Of a stretch of DNA of 64,000 nt, positions 1-8,449 are shown in pieces. Numbering within the stretch: the stretch's first letter is position 1; every line of letters starts with the position of its first letter. The position numbers were made by a program, and so were the translations under genes. The stretch comes from an uncultured Oxalobacteraceae bacterium (GTDB taxonomy: Bacteria; Pseudomonadota; Gammaproteobacteria; Burkholderiales; Burkholderiaceae_D): assembly GCA_903893945.1 (NCBI GenBank), contig CAITOF010000027.1:1-64000 (forward strand), written 5' to 3'. The notes below the pieces were generated by a model, which saw nothing but the letters and a program-made list of their open reading frames with translations, did no database searches and was not told the origin of the DNA.

Positions 1-2
1 AG

Positions 3-401
3 GTGACCCTGCTGATCGGTTGTGGTGATTTCAGGATTCAGGATGCCGTGGCGCATTCGTATTACCCGAAACTGCTGAAACACGGTGTGGAAATATTTGA
101 GTACCGCAAATCGCAACTCCATGCCAAAGTGGCTTCCGTCGATGATGAATGGTCGACCATCGGCTCATGCAACTGTGACGCCCTGAGTCTGTTTATCAAT
201 CAGGAAGCGAACATATTAATCAAAAATAAAGTGTTTTCAGAGCAACTCACGCAGGCCATTTGGAAGGGCATTACCGAAAGTACCCGGATCAATCTGGCGG
301 ACTATGAAAATATCGCCTGGTATCGAAAATTTTGGTACGGATGTGCGTTTTTTATCTATAGTGCATTAATAAGATTGATCGCGTTCGAAGATTTCATGTA
401 A
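3..401 (+). CDS. Phospholipase D family protein (cardiolipin-synthase-like), C-terminal part
   Basis: The reading frame is open to the left edge of the window, so this is the end of a gene that begins outside it. About residues 40-48 carry a PLD catalytic motif, HxK followed four residues later by D (HAKVASVD), then the usual small-residue stretch IGSCNCD. The second catalytic motif of PLD/cardiolipin synthases is the one seen here; the first must lie upstream. Known members make or hydrolyse phosphodiester bonds in phospholipids at the inner membrane. The hydrophobic C-terminal stretch (WYGCAFFIYSALIRLI) could touch the membrane. Cardiolipin synthase is the likeliest role, but a phospholipase or nuclease-type PLD cannot be excluded. 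Confidence 0.75.
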   Translation: MTLLIGCGDFRIQDAVAHSYYPKLLKHGVEIFEYRKSQLHAKVASVDDEWSTIGSCNCDALSLFINQEANILIKNKVFSEQLTQAIWKGITESTRINLADYENIAWYRKFWYGCAFFIYSALIRLIAFEDFM

Positions 402-473
402 ATTTGATAACTTCACTCGCGTCGGCGAGGAATTATCTGCACTAGACTGTCTATTCTAAAGTTCAAATCGTGT

Positions 474-516
474 TTGACATTTATACGCGCATGAATAATA
501 GTACGGTCGTTCGATT
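474..516 (+). promoter_or_regulatory. Putative promoter and operator of the TetR gene
   Basis: A perfect -35 hexamer TTGACA lies at 474-479. A weak -10 candidate (TAATAG, 496-501) follows with 16-bp spacing. It overlaps AGTACGGTCGTTCGATT (500-516), which resembles sites bound by TetR-family regulators. This arrangement would fit autoregulation of the repressor that starts at 567. The operator assignment is inference. Confidence 0.35.
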
Positions 517-566
517 AATTTTTAACGAGATCCCGCTGGCTGAATTTTTTTGCATCTGCTCACTCC

Positions 567-1226
567 ATGTCTACACCCAATAAAATCATGCGCAAAGGTG
601 AACTTACCCGCGCCGCTATTTTGGAAACGGCGCTTGAATTGGCGTCGCGCGCAGGGCTGGAAGGCTTGACTATCGGGCTGTTGGCCGACCAGATGCAGAT
701 GAGCAAGTCGGGGGTCTTTGCCCATTTTGGTTCGCGCGAAGATTTGCAGTTGGAAGTCATTAAACTCTACCACGCCAATTTTGAACAGGAAGTGTTTTAC
801 CCCAGCCTCAAGGAAAAACGCGGACTGCCACGATTGCAATCGATGTTTGCGCTCTGGGTGAACCGGGTCGCCATTGAAATCGATTCGGGCTGTATTTATA
901 TCAGCGGTGCGGTTGAATACGATGACAAGCCCGGGGAATTGCGGGAACAACTGTCAGAGATGGTCACGACCTGGCAACAGGCGCTGCGCCGCGCCACGGT
1001 GCAGGCGATTGAGTGCCGCGATTTAAAGCCGGATACTGATCCTGATCAGCTCGTTTTTGAAATGTATGGCCTGATTTTGGCCCTGCATCACGATGCGCGC
1101 TTTCTGAAAATACCGGAGAGCTTTGACCGGGTGCAGCGTGGATTCAAACGATTAATGGCTCATTACGGAAACAGTGCCGGCAAAAGCAATGCGCCGAAAA
1201 AACTTGCAGTGCCAGCATGCAGCTAA
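567..1226 (+). CDS. TetR/AcrR-family transcriptional regulator
   Basis: This 219-residue protein has the classic TetR N-terminal helix-turn-helix. Residues about 13-60 read as helix one (TRAAILETALELASRAG), the recognition helix region (MQMSKSGVFAHFGSREDL) and the start of the ligand domain. The C-terminal two thirds is the variable ligand-binding and dimerisation domain. It lies directly upstream of, and in the same direction as, four fatty-acid oxidation genes. The best guess is therefore a repressor of beta-oxidation released by an acyl-CoA, as FadR/PsrA-type TetR proteins are. Start: ATG at 567; no strong ribosome-binding site is visible. Confidence 0.9.
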   Translation: MSTPNKIMRKGELTRAAILETALELASRAGLEGLTIGLLADQMQMSKSGVFAHFGSREDLQLEVIKLYHANFEQEVFYPSLKEKRGLPRLQSMFALWVNRVAIEIDSGCIYISGAVEYDDKPGELREQLSEMVTTWQQALRRATVQAIECRDLKPDTDPDQLVFEMYGLILALHHDARFLKIPESFDRVQRGFKRLMAHYGNSAGKSNAPKKLAVPACS

Positions 1227-1307
1227 CTTTGCTTGACCAGACGTAATTAACACATATCAGTTATTTGCTTTATTTATTCAGCCTCATACCAATATCAGGA
1301 GAACATA

Positions 1308-3098
1308 ATGGGTCAGTACATTGCACCAATGCGCGACATGCAGTTCGTTTTACACGAAGTATTGCATGTTGAAGAAGAGCTAAAACATTTACCGTCTTAC
1401 GCGGAAATAGATGCTGACATCATCAATCAGGTACTGGAAGAAGGCGGCAAGTTTGCCTCACAGATTCTGTTCCCGCTGAATCATTCGGGGGATCGTGAAG
1501 GCTGCCATTACAACAAGGATAATCAGACCGTTACCGCGCCCAAGGGCTTCAAGGCTGCCTATCAGCAATATGTCGCGGCAGGCTGGCCTGCCCTGTCATG
1601 CGATCCGGAATTCGGTGGTCAGGGCTTGCCGCTGATCATTAATAATTCCTTTTACGAGATGATCAACTCGGCCAACCAGGCCTGGACCATGTATCCGGGT
1701 CTGTCGCACGGCGCCTACGAATGCATCCATGAGCATGGCACGCCGGAACAGAAAGCGGCGTATTTGCCCAAGCTGGTCTCGGGCGAATGGACAGGTACCA
1801 TGTGTCTGACTGAGCCGCATTGCGGAACCGATCTGGGTCTGTTGCGCAGCAAGGCCGAACCGCAGGCTGATGGTTCGTACAAAATTACCGGTAACAAGAT
1901 CTTTATTTCCGCCGGTGAACACGACCTGGCTGACAATATCGTCCATCTGGTGCTGGCACGCCTGCCGGGCGCGCCCGAAGGTTCCAAGGGTATTTCGCTG
2001 TTCATTACGCCCAAGTTCATTCCGAATGCGGACGGATCACCCGGTGCGCGCAATCCCATCACCTGTGGCGCGATCGAAGAAAAAATGGGCATCCACGCCA
2101 ATTCCACCTGCCAGATGAATATGGACGGCGCCACCGGCTGGCTGATCGGTGGTCCCAACAAGGGCTTGCAGGCGATGTTCGTGTTTATGAACGCGGCACG
2201 TCTGGGTGTGGGTATGCAGGGCCTGGGACTGACTGAAGTCGCTTACCAGAATGCACTGGTTTATGCAAAAGACCGGATTCAGATGCGCAGCCTGTCAGGC
2301 ATAAAAGCACCCGACAAGGCGGCCGATCCGATTATCGTGCATCCCGACGTGCGCCGCATGTTGTTGACGGCCAAGGCGTATGCTGAAGGCGGCCGCGCGT
2401 TCTGCTCCTACGTTGCGTTGCAGCTCGATAAAGAACTGAATCACCCCGATGAAGAAGTCAGAAAAGAATGTGCTGACCAGGTCGCACTGCTGACACCTGT
2501 AATCAAGGCTTTCCTGACCGATAATGCCTGGATTTCGACCTCCGAATGCCTGCAGGTGTATGGCGGCCATGGTTTCATCGCTGAATGGGGCATGGAACAA
2601 TACGTGCGGGACTCTCGCATCAACATGATTTATGAAGGCACCAACACGGTCCAGTCGCTGGATTTGCTGGGCCGCAAAATTTTGATGGATAACGGTGCCA
2701 AATTGCGCAAATTCGGCGAGCAGATCAAGGCGTTTGTTGAAGAAAATGGTACGGATGAAGCGATGAACGAGTTCATTACGCCGTTAGGTGACATTGGTGA
2801 CAAAGTCACCAAGCTGACGATGGAAATCGGCATGAAGGCCTTCCAGAATCAGGACGAAGTGGGTGCGGCTGCCGTACCTTACCTGCGCGTTGTCGGGCAC
2901 ATGATTTTTGCCTATTTCTTTGCCCGGATGGCCAAGGTGGCCCTGGCCAAACAGGATTCAGGCGATCATTTCTACCTGTCAAAACTGGCCACGGCCCGGT
3001 TCTACTTTGCGCGCCTGTTACCTGAAACGGCGATGTTGATTCGCCAGGCGCGTTCCGGTTCGGCCAATCTTATGGCGCTCGATGCCGATCTGTTTTAA
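1308..3098 (+). CDS. Acyl-CoA dehydrogenase (DmdC/FadE-like, about 600 residues)
   Basis: This FAD-dependent enzyme introduces the alpha-beta double bond into acyl-CoA, the first step of beta-oxidation. At 596 residues it is longer than the 380-residue classical family and matches the group that includes DmdC (3-methylmercaptopropionyl-CoA dehydrogenase) and has an extra C-terminal domain. Visible motifs are the FAD/substrate segment MCLTEPHCGTDLG (residues about 165-178), YGGHGFIAEWG, and the catalytic base region MIYEGTNTVQSLDLLGRK with Glu443. A strong ribosome-binding site (AGGAGA) precedes the ATG at 1308. The terminator that follows separates it partly from the downstream genes. Substrate chain length cannot be read from sequence; a long- or medium-chain acyl-CoA is inferred from context. 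Confidence 0.92.
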   Translation: MGQYIAPMRDMQFVLHEVLHVEEELKHLPSYAEIDADIINQVLEEGGKFASQILFPLNHSGDREGCHYNKDNQTVTAPKGFKAAYQQYVAAGWPALSCDPEFGGQGLPLIINNSFYEMINSANQAWTMYPGLSHGAYECIHEHGTPEQKAAYLPKLVSGEWTGTMCLTEPHCGTDLGLLRSKAEPQADGSYKITGNKIFISAGEHDLADNIVHLVLARLPGAPEGSKGISLFITPKFIPNADGSPGARNPITCGAIEEKMGIHANSTCQMNMDGATGWLIGGPNKGLQAMFVFMNAARLGVGMQGLGLTEVAYQNALVYAKDRIQMRSLSGIKAPDKAADPIIVHPDVRRMLLTAKAYAEGGRAFCSYVALQLDKELNHPDEEVRKECADQVALLTPVIKAFLTDNAWISTSECLQVYGGHGFIAEWGMEQYVRDSRINMIYEGTNTVQSLDLLGRKILMDNGAKLRKFGEQIKAFVEENGTDEAMNEFITPLGDIGDKVTKLTMEIGMKAFQNQDEVGAAAVPYLRVVGHMIFAYFFARMAKVALAKQDSGDHFYLSKLATARFYFARLLPETAMLIRQARSGSANLMALDADLF

Positions 3099-3107
3099 TA
3101 ACGATAT

Positions 3108-3138
3108 GGGGCGTTTGCCAGCGGCAACGCCCTTTTTT
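3108..3138 (+). terminator. Rho-independent terminator inside the beta-oxidation cluster
   Basis: GGGCGTTTGCC pairs with GGCAACGCCC (one bulged base) around a short loop and is followed by six T residues. It sits only ten bases after the dehydrogenase stop codon and 27 bases before the next start. It probably acts as an attenuating, partial terminator, because no clear separate promoter is visible between the genes. Confidence 0.8.
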
Positions 3139-3164
3139 AACACACAGTTTTGAAGAGGCTGATA

Positions 3165-5555
3165 ATGACAAATTTCATCGTAAAAAAAGTCGCCGTACTG
3201 GGCGCAGGTGTGATGGGTGCCCAAATTGCTGCCCATTGCGTGAATGCCAAAGTACCGGTGGTCCTGTTTGACCTGCCGGCCAAGGAAGGTCCCAAAAATG
3301 GCATCGTATTGCGCGCAATCGACAATCTCAAGAAACTGAACCCGGCTCCGCTCGGCAACAAGGATGACGCTGCCTATATTGAGGTGGCCAATTACGAAGA
3401 CAACATTGAATTGTTAAAAGGCTGTGATCTGATTATTGAGGCGATTGCCGAACGTATGGACTGGAAACATGATCTGTACAAGAAAGTCGCTCCGCACATT
3501 GCACCGGACGCCATTTTTGCGTCGAATACATCAGGTTTGTCGATTACAGCCCTGTCGGAAGGCTTCGACAGCGAATTAAAAGCACGTTTCTGTGGTGTGC
3601 ATTTTTTCAATCCACCGCGTTACATGCATCTGGTTGAATTGATTCCGACAGCGTCGACCTCACCCCATATCATTGACCAGCTCGAAGGGTTCCTGACCAC
3701 GACGCTGGGTAAAGGCGTGGTTCGTGCCAAAGATACACCGAACTTCATTGCGAACCGTGTCGGTATATTCGGTATGCTGGCCACCATGTATGAGGCCGAG
3801 AAATTCGGTCTGTCGGTTGATGTCGTGGATGATCTGACAGGTAAAAAACTTGGACGCGCTTCGTCAGGAACATTCCGCACCGCCGACGTGGTGGGCCTGG
3901 ATACCATGGGTCATGTGATCAAGACCATGCAGGATACGCTGAAAGACGATCCGTTCTATTCTGTTTACAAGACGCCCGAGGTGTTAACCCGGCTGATCGG
4001 CGCAGGTGCCCTGGGACAGAAATCCGGCGCAGGCTTTTATAAAAAGGTGGGTAAAGACATTCAGCGCCTGGACTTTGCCACCGCACAATATGTCAGCGGC
4101 GGTGCCAAGGCAGACGATCTGGTTGGCCGGATTTTAAAGGAAAAAGACCCCGTCAAGAAAATGAAGGCGCTGCGTGAATCGGGCAATCCGCAAGCACAGT
4201 TCCTGTGGTCGATTTTCCGGGACGCGTTCCACTACATCGCGGTGCATCTGGAGTCGATCGCTGACAATGCCCGTGACATCGACTTCGCCATGCGCTGGGG
4301 TTTTGGCTGGCAGGTGGGTCCGTTCGAAACCTGGCAGGCCTCCGGCTGGCAACAGGTCGCGACCTGGGTGAAAGAAGATATCGATGCTGGCAAGGCGCTC
4401 TGCAGCGCGCCGCTGCCTGCCTGGGTGTTTGATGCCGATCGCCCTGGTGTTCATACGGCCCGGGGTTCCTGGTCCGCCAGCGGCAAAGCCTATGTGCCGC
4501 GTTCCAACCTGCCGGTTTATGAGCGTCAGGCGTTTCGTGCAACGGTCTTCGGTGAAGGCACGGCAACCGGCGCCACTGCCGGCACCACCTTCTTTGAAGA
4601 TGAGTCCGTCCGGATCTGGCACCAGAATGATGATGTACTGATTCTGTCGCTCAAAACCAAATTGCATGTGATTGGTCCGGATGTGATCGCCGGCATGGAA
4701 AAAGCGGTGGCGGAAGCGGAAAAAAATTACAAGGGACTGGTCATCTGGGCGGCCGATGCGGCCGACGGTGGCGCGTTCTCGGCGGGTGCCGATCTGCAGT
4801 CCATGCTGCCGCTGTTCATGTCGGGCGGTGTCAAGGCGATTGAACCCATGGTCAGCAAGCTGCAGCAGGCACACCTGGCGCTGAAATACGCCAATGTACC
4901 GGTCGTGGCCGCCGTCGCCGGTCTGGCACTGGGCGGTGGCTGTGAATTGATGATGCACACGGCAAAACGGGTTGCGTTGCTTGAATCGTATATCGGCCTG
5001 GTGGAAGTCGGTGTTGGCCTGATTCCGGCCGGTGGCGGATTGAAGGAAGCGGCGTTACGTGCCGCTGCGGACGCCAAAGGTACAGACCTGTTGCAGTTCC
5101 TGAAAGGCTACTTCACCAATGCGGCTACCGCGGCCGTGTCCAAATCGGCGCTGGAAGCCAAAAAAATGGGTTACCTGTCGGCCGATGACGTGATTGTGTT
5201 CAACCCTTACGAATTACTGCATGTCGCCAAAGTTGAAGCGCGAGCCATGTTTGACGCCGGTTATCGCGCGCCCCTTAAAGCCCAGATTCCCGTTGGCGGA
5301 CGCTATACCATGGCAACCATTACGGCTCAACTGGTTAACATGCGCGACGGCGGCTTCATTTCAGCCCATGACTACAAACTGGGTGCCATGATTGCCGAAA
5401 TCGTCTCGGGTGGTGAAGTTGAAAACGGCAGTATCGTCAATGAACAGTGGTTGCTGGATCTGGAACGGAAGGCCTTCATGGAACTGCTCAACCATCCCAA
5501 AACACAGGAACGCATCATGGGCATGATGCAGACCGGCAAACCAGTACGCAATTAA
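3165..5555 (+). CDS. Bifunctional 3-hydroxyacyl-CoA dehydrogenase / enoyl-CoA hydratase (FadN/FadB-like)
   Basis: The 796-residue protein carries steps two and three of beta-oxidation on one chain, in FadN order: NAD-dependent dehydrogenase first, hydratase last. The Rossmann loop VLGAGVMGAQIA is at about residues 9-20, and the dehydrogenase active-site segment HFFNPPRYMHLVEL at about 147-160. A second dehydrogenase-type C-terminal domain lies at about 340-390. The crotonase domain begins near 480. It has the oxyanion-hole motif (AGADLQSM), GLALGGGCEL and GLVEVGVGLIPAGGG; both catalytic glutamates expected of a hydratase are present. The start is ATG 3165, because GAAGAGG lies six bases before it; an upstream TTG at 3150 is in frame but lacks this support. 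Followed 26 bases later by the thiolase gene. Confidence 0.94.
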   Translation: MTNFIVKKVAVLGAGVMGAQIAAHCVNAKVPVVLFDLPAKEGPKNGIVLRAIDNLKKLNPAPLGNKDDAAYIEVANYEDNIELLKGCDLIIEAIAERMDWKHDLYKKVAPHIAPDAIFASNTSGLSITALSEGFDSELKARFCGVHFFNPPRYMHLVELIPTASTSPHIIDQLEGFLTTTLGKGVVRAKDTPNFIANRVGIFGMLATMYEAEKFGLSVDVVDDLTGKKLGRASSGTFRTADVVGLDTMGHVIKTMQDTLKDDPFYSVYKTPEVLTRLIGAGALGQKSGAGFYKKVGKDIQRLDFATAQYVSGGAKADDLVGRILKEKDPVKKMKALRESGNPQAQFLWSIFRDAFHYIAVHLESIADNARDIDFAMRWGFGWQVGPFETWQASGWQQVATWVKEDIDAGKALCSAPLPAWVFDADRPGVHTARGSWSASGKAYVPRSNLPVYERQAFRATVFGEGTATGATAGTTFFEDESVRIWHQNDDVLILSLKTKLHVIGPDVIAGMEKAVAEAEKNYKGLVIWAADAADGGAFSAGADLQSMLPLFMSGGVKAIEPMVSKLQQAHLALKYANVPVVAAVAGLALGGGCELMMHTAKRVALLESYIGLVEVGVGLIPAGGGLKEAALRAAADAKGTDLLQFLKGYFTNAATAAVSKSALEAKKMGYLSADDVIVFNPYELLHVAKVEARAMFDAGYRAPLKAQIPVGGRYTMATITAQLVNMRDGGFISAHDYKLGAMIAEIVSGGEVENGSIVNEQWLLDLERKAFMELLNHPKTQERIMGMMQTGKPVRN

Positions 5556-5581
5556 TCCAGATAATCTGATCGGAGCACAAA

Positions 5582-6778
5582 ATGACTAAACAACTACAGG
5601 ACGCTTACATCGTCGCCGCTACTCGCACTCCCATAGGCAAATCGGGACGTGGCATGTTTAAAAATACCCGCCCGGATGATCTGCTGGTCCGCGTACTGCA
5701 GTCGGCCCTGTCCCAGGTACCGAATCTGGATCCGAAACTGATCGAAGACGCCATTGTCGGCTGTTCGTTCCCCGAGGCGGAACAGGGCAGTAATCTGGCA
5801 CGCATGGCGGTGTTACTGGCCGGTCTGCCCCAGACCGTCGGTGGCGTCACCATTAACCGCTTTTGCGCATCGGGCATCACCGCCGTTGCCATGGCAGCCG
5901 ACCGGATTCGGGTTGGCCAGGCGGACGTGATGATTGCCGCGGGCGCGGAATCCATGTCGATGGTGCCGATGATGGGACACCACCCCTCCATGAACATGGG
6001 AATATTCAGGGACGAAAACATCGGCATGGCCTATGGCATGGGCCTGACCGCTGAAAAAGTGGCCCAGCAATGGAAAGTGACTCGCGAAGAACAGGACGCG
6101 TTTGCACTGCAGTCACACCAGCGTGCCATCGCGGCCCAGAATGCCGGCTATTTTGATGCTGAAACCACCTCGGTTGACATTATCGAACGTATTCCGAATC
6201 TGGCGACCGGCCAGATTGATCTGAAAACCCGCACCGTGAATCGCGATGAAGGTGCGCGCCCCGATACCTCACTGGAAGGACTGGCAAAACTGAAAGCCGT
6301 GTTTGCGGCCAAAGGTACCGTCACCGCCGGGAACAGTTCACAGACGTCGGACGGCGCAGGCGCCCTGATCCTGGTCAGCGAAAAAATCCTGAAACAGTTT
6401 AATCTTACCCCGCTGGCGCGTTTTGCCTCTTTTGCGGTGCGTGGCGTTCCCCCTGAAATTATGGGTATCGGGCCAAAAGAAGCGATTCCGGTTGCCTGCC
6501 GTGCCGCCGGAATTACCCAGGACCAGATCGACTGGTTTGAACTGAACGAAGCCTTTGCAGCCCAGTCGATCGCGGTCGTCAAGGATCTTGGTCTGGATCC
6601 GGCCAAAGTCAATCCGATGGGTGGCGCTATCGCGCTCGGACATCCGCTCGGTGCAACCGGTGCCATACGCGCAGCGACGGTGATTCATGCCATGCAGCGC
6701 AACAACCTGAAATACGGCATGGTGACCATGTGCGTCGGCACCGGTATGGGTGCGGCGGGTATTTTCGAACGCATGTAA
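5582..6778 (+). CDS. Acetyl-CoA C-acyltransferase (thiolase)
   Basis: This thiolase cleaves 3-ketoacyl-CoA with CoA to acetyl-CoA and a shortened acyl-CoA, the last step of the cycle. The length (398 residues) is normal. The nucleophilic Cys95 is in NRFCASG. The catalytic His lies in GGAIALGHPLGATG near residue 350, and the second Cys in CVGTGMGAAG near 386. The gene is preceded by GGAG and lies directly downstream of the bifunctional dehydrogenase/hydratase, with which it should form the functional beta-oxidation complex (FadA partner). A biosynthetic acetoacetyl-CoA thiolase role is less likely given the neighbours. Confidence 0.94.
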   Translation: MTKQLQDAYIVAATRTPIGKSGRGMFKNTRPDDLLVRVLQSALSQVPNLDPKLIEDAIVGCSFPEAEQGSNLARMAVLLAGLPQTVGGVTINRFCASGITAVAMAADRIRVGQADVMIAAGAESMSMVPMMGHHPSMNMGIFRDENIGMAYGMGLTAEKVAQQWKVTREEQDAFALQSHQRAIAAQNAGYFDAETTSVDIIERIPNLATGQIDLKTRTVNRDEGARPDTSLEGLAKLKAVFAAKGTVTAGNSSQTSDGAGALILVSEKILKQFNLTPLARFASFAVRGVPPEIMGIGPKEAIPVACRAAGITQDQIDWFELNEAFAAQSIAVVKDLGLDPAKVNPMGGAIALGHPLGATGAIRAATVIHAMQRNNLKYGMVTMCVGTGMGAAGIFERM

Positions 6779-6829
6779 TTGAGCCAACACGTTGACGTAA
6801 CTGATTCAATGAGTCTTCAAGGGAGTTCC

Positions 6830-7606
6830 ATGGATATCATCACCCAGAAACAGAACGGCGTTCTGACGATCACCTTCAATCGCCCGGCCAAGAAAAATGC
6901 CATTACCGCGGCCATGTACCAGAGCATGGCAGATGCCTTACGTGAGGCGGAAACGGATAATGACGTTCGGGTGATCCTGTTTACCGGACATGAAACGATA
7001 TTCACGGCGGGCAATGATCTTGAAGATTTCATGAAAAATGCCTCGCAACTGGCGACCGACGGTGAAGCCAGTTCCATCATCCAGTTCATGCGTGCCCTGA
7101 GCAGCTCCCCCAAACCTGTCATCGCCGCGGTGGCAGGTCTGGCGGTAGGCATAGGCACCACCATGTTGATGCATTGCGATCTGGTCTATCTGGCCGACAC
7201 GGCCAAACTCAGCATGCCATTTACCCAGCTCGGTTTGTGCCCTGAATTTTCCTCCAGCCTGTTGCTGCAACGGGTGGCAGGCTATCATCGCGCTGCTGAA
7301 AAATTGATGCTGGGTGAACCGTTCAGTGCCCAGGAGGGCTATGAAATGGGCCTGGCCAATAAAGTGCTACCGGCACCGGAACTGATTGCCTACGCCAATC
7401 GCCAGGCTGAAAAACTGGTTGCCCTGCCGGCGGCCTCACTACGCGCCACAAAACACCTGATGAAATCAAGTCAGACTGGCCTGATTAATGACGTGATGGC
7501 CGATGAGCTCAGGCAATTCAGTGCCATGCTGAGCGGGGCCGAAGCCAAAGAAGCGTTTATGGCTTTTTTTCAGAAGCGCAAACCGGATTTCAGCCAGTTT
7601 TCATAA
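6830..7606 (+). CDS. Enoyl-CoA hydratase/isomerase family protein, ECI2-like active site
   Basis: This 258-residue crotonase-fold protein has the oxyanion-hole segment TAGNDLEDF. The first hydratase glutamate, normally in GGGxEL, is replaced by Thr (AVGIGTTMLMHC, near residue 111). The second glutamate region reads FTQLGLCPEFSSS, with Glu139 in a P-E-x-S-S context. That pattern is typical of peroxisomal-type delta3,delta2-enoyl-CoA isomerases (ECI2), which move double bonds of unsaturated fatty acids into position for beta-oxidation. Isomerase is therefore the better call than hydratase; this is inference from motifs. ATG 6830 is chosen because AAGGGAG lies four bases upstream; an in-frame ATG at 6809 lacks a comparable site. 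Confidence 0.85.
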   Translation: MDIITQKQNGVLTITFNRPAKKNAITAAMYQSMADALREAETDNDVRVILFTGHETIFTAGNDLEDFMKNASQLATDGEASSIIQFMRALSSSPKPVIAAVAGLAVGIGTTMLMHCDLVYLADTAKLSMPFTQLGLCPEFSSSLLLQRVAGYHRAAEKLMLGEPFSAQEGYEMGLANKVLPAPELIAYANRQAEKLVALPAASLRATKHLMKSSQTGLINDVMADELRQFSAMLSGAEAKEAFMAFFQKRKPDFSQFS

Positions 7607-7648
7607 GCGGTTGCAGTTCGCCCTCTCATCTGCCTCTGGAAGGTTGTA

Positions 7649-8410
7649 ATGTTTCTAAAACGACTCGTTTACGCGCTCCTGATTGGCAGCTTCGCGGGCA
7701 GTTGCTGCGTGCCGTCAATTGCCGAGGAGATCGTGGTCTATAGCGGCGATTCATTCCAGCCCCAGATTTATCTGGTCAACGGCAAGCCCGCTGGCTATGT
7801 GGCGGCCCTGTTCGAACGTATTTCCAGAGATACCGGCGACACCTACCGTTTCACCCTCCTGCCCTGGAAGCGTGCAGTCAGTGAATCGGCAGCCGGGCTC
7901 GGTGGCATTTCCAATTTTTCCTGGACGCCGGAGCGAGCCAGGTCATTTGACTATTCAGACCCGGTCTTTGTCAATCGCAGTTATTTGCTGGTAAAAAAAG
8001 GCCACGCCTTTCCGTTTGCGTCACTGAATGATTTACGGGGAAAAAGAATCGGCGCCTTGCTGGGCTCCAGTTACGGCGACGAATTTGACCGGGCGGCGGA
8101 AAACAAGCTGTTTATTGTTGACTATGACTCGAATGAGGTGCTGCGCCTGAAGAAATTATTGATAGGGCGGTTTGATGCAGCGATTGTTGAACTGGATACC
8201 TTCAACTTAATGGTGAATTCCGACCCGGAACTGGCTGCAAATAAAGATGAATTCACCTTTCTGCCCAAGTCACTGATCGATGATAAATTGTATCTGGCAT
8301 TTCCCAAATCAATGCACATGTTACCGGCTTTAAAGCGCTTCAATCTGGCATTGAATGCCCTGAAAAAGACCAGGGAATACCAGAAAATCATTAATGAAAA
8401 CCGGCTATAA
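7649..8410 (+). CDS. Periplasmic solute-binding protein, family 3
   Basis: The 253-residue protein begins with a signal peptide (hydrophobic LVYALLIGSFAGSCCV, likely cleaved near SIAEE). A bilobed SBP_bac_3 fold follows: two ligand-binding lobes with YVAALFERISRDTGD, SWTPERARSFDYSDPV and LRGKRIGALLGSSYG. Family members bind polar amino acids or act as sensory domains. No permease or ATPase gene is adjacent, so the transport partner is unknown; signalling or use of a distant ABC transporter is possible. GGAAGG lies five bases before ATG. The gene ends at a strong terminator shared with the convergent receptor gene. Confidence 0.85.
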   Translation: MFLKRLVYALLIGSFAGSCCVPSIAEEIVVYSGDSFQPQIYLVNGKPAGYVAALFERISRDTGDTYRFTLLPWKRAVSESAAGLGGISNFSWTPERARSFDYSDPVFVNRSYLLVKKGHAFPFASLNDLRGKRIGALLGSSYGDEFDRAAENKLFIVDYDSNEVLRLKKLLIGRFDAAIVELDTFNLMVNSDPELAANKDEFTFLPKSLIDDKLYLAFPKSMHMLPALKRFNLALNALKKTREYQKIINENRL

Positions 8411-8445
8411 AAAAACTCCCGACTGGTTGGGTCGGGAGTTTTTTT
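8409..8445. terminator. Bidirectional Rho-independent terminator
   Basis: A perfect nine-base stem, ACTCCCGAC and GTCGGGAGT, is flanked by a run of A residues on the left and T residues on the right. It lies between convergent genes and should stop transcription from both the solute-binding protein gene and the TonB receptor gene. Confidence 0.93.
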
Positions 8446-8449
8446 CACA

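Noticed and set aside
4134-4958. 274-residue frame opposite the bifunctional dehydrogenase/hydratase gene
   Set aside because: It lies entirely antisense to a gene with clear motifs on the other strand, has no recognisable family and an odd composition.
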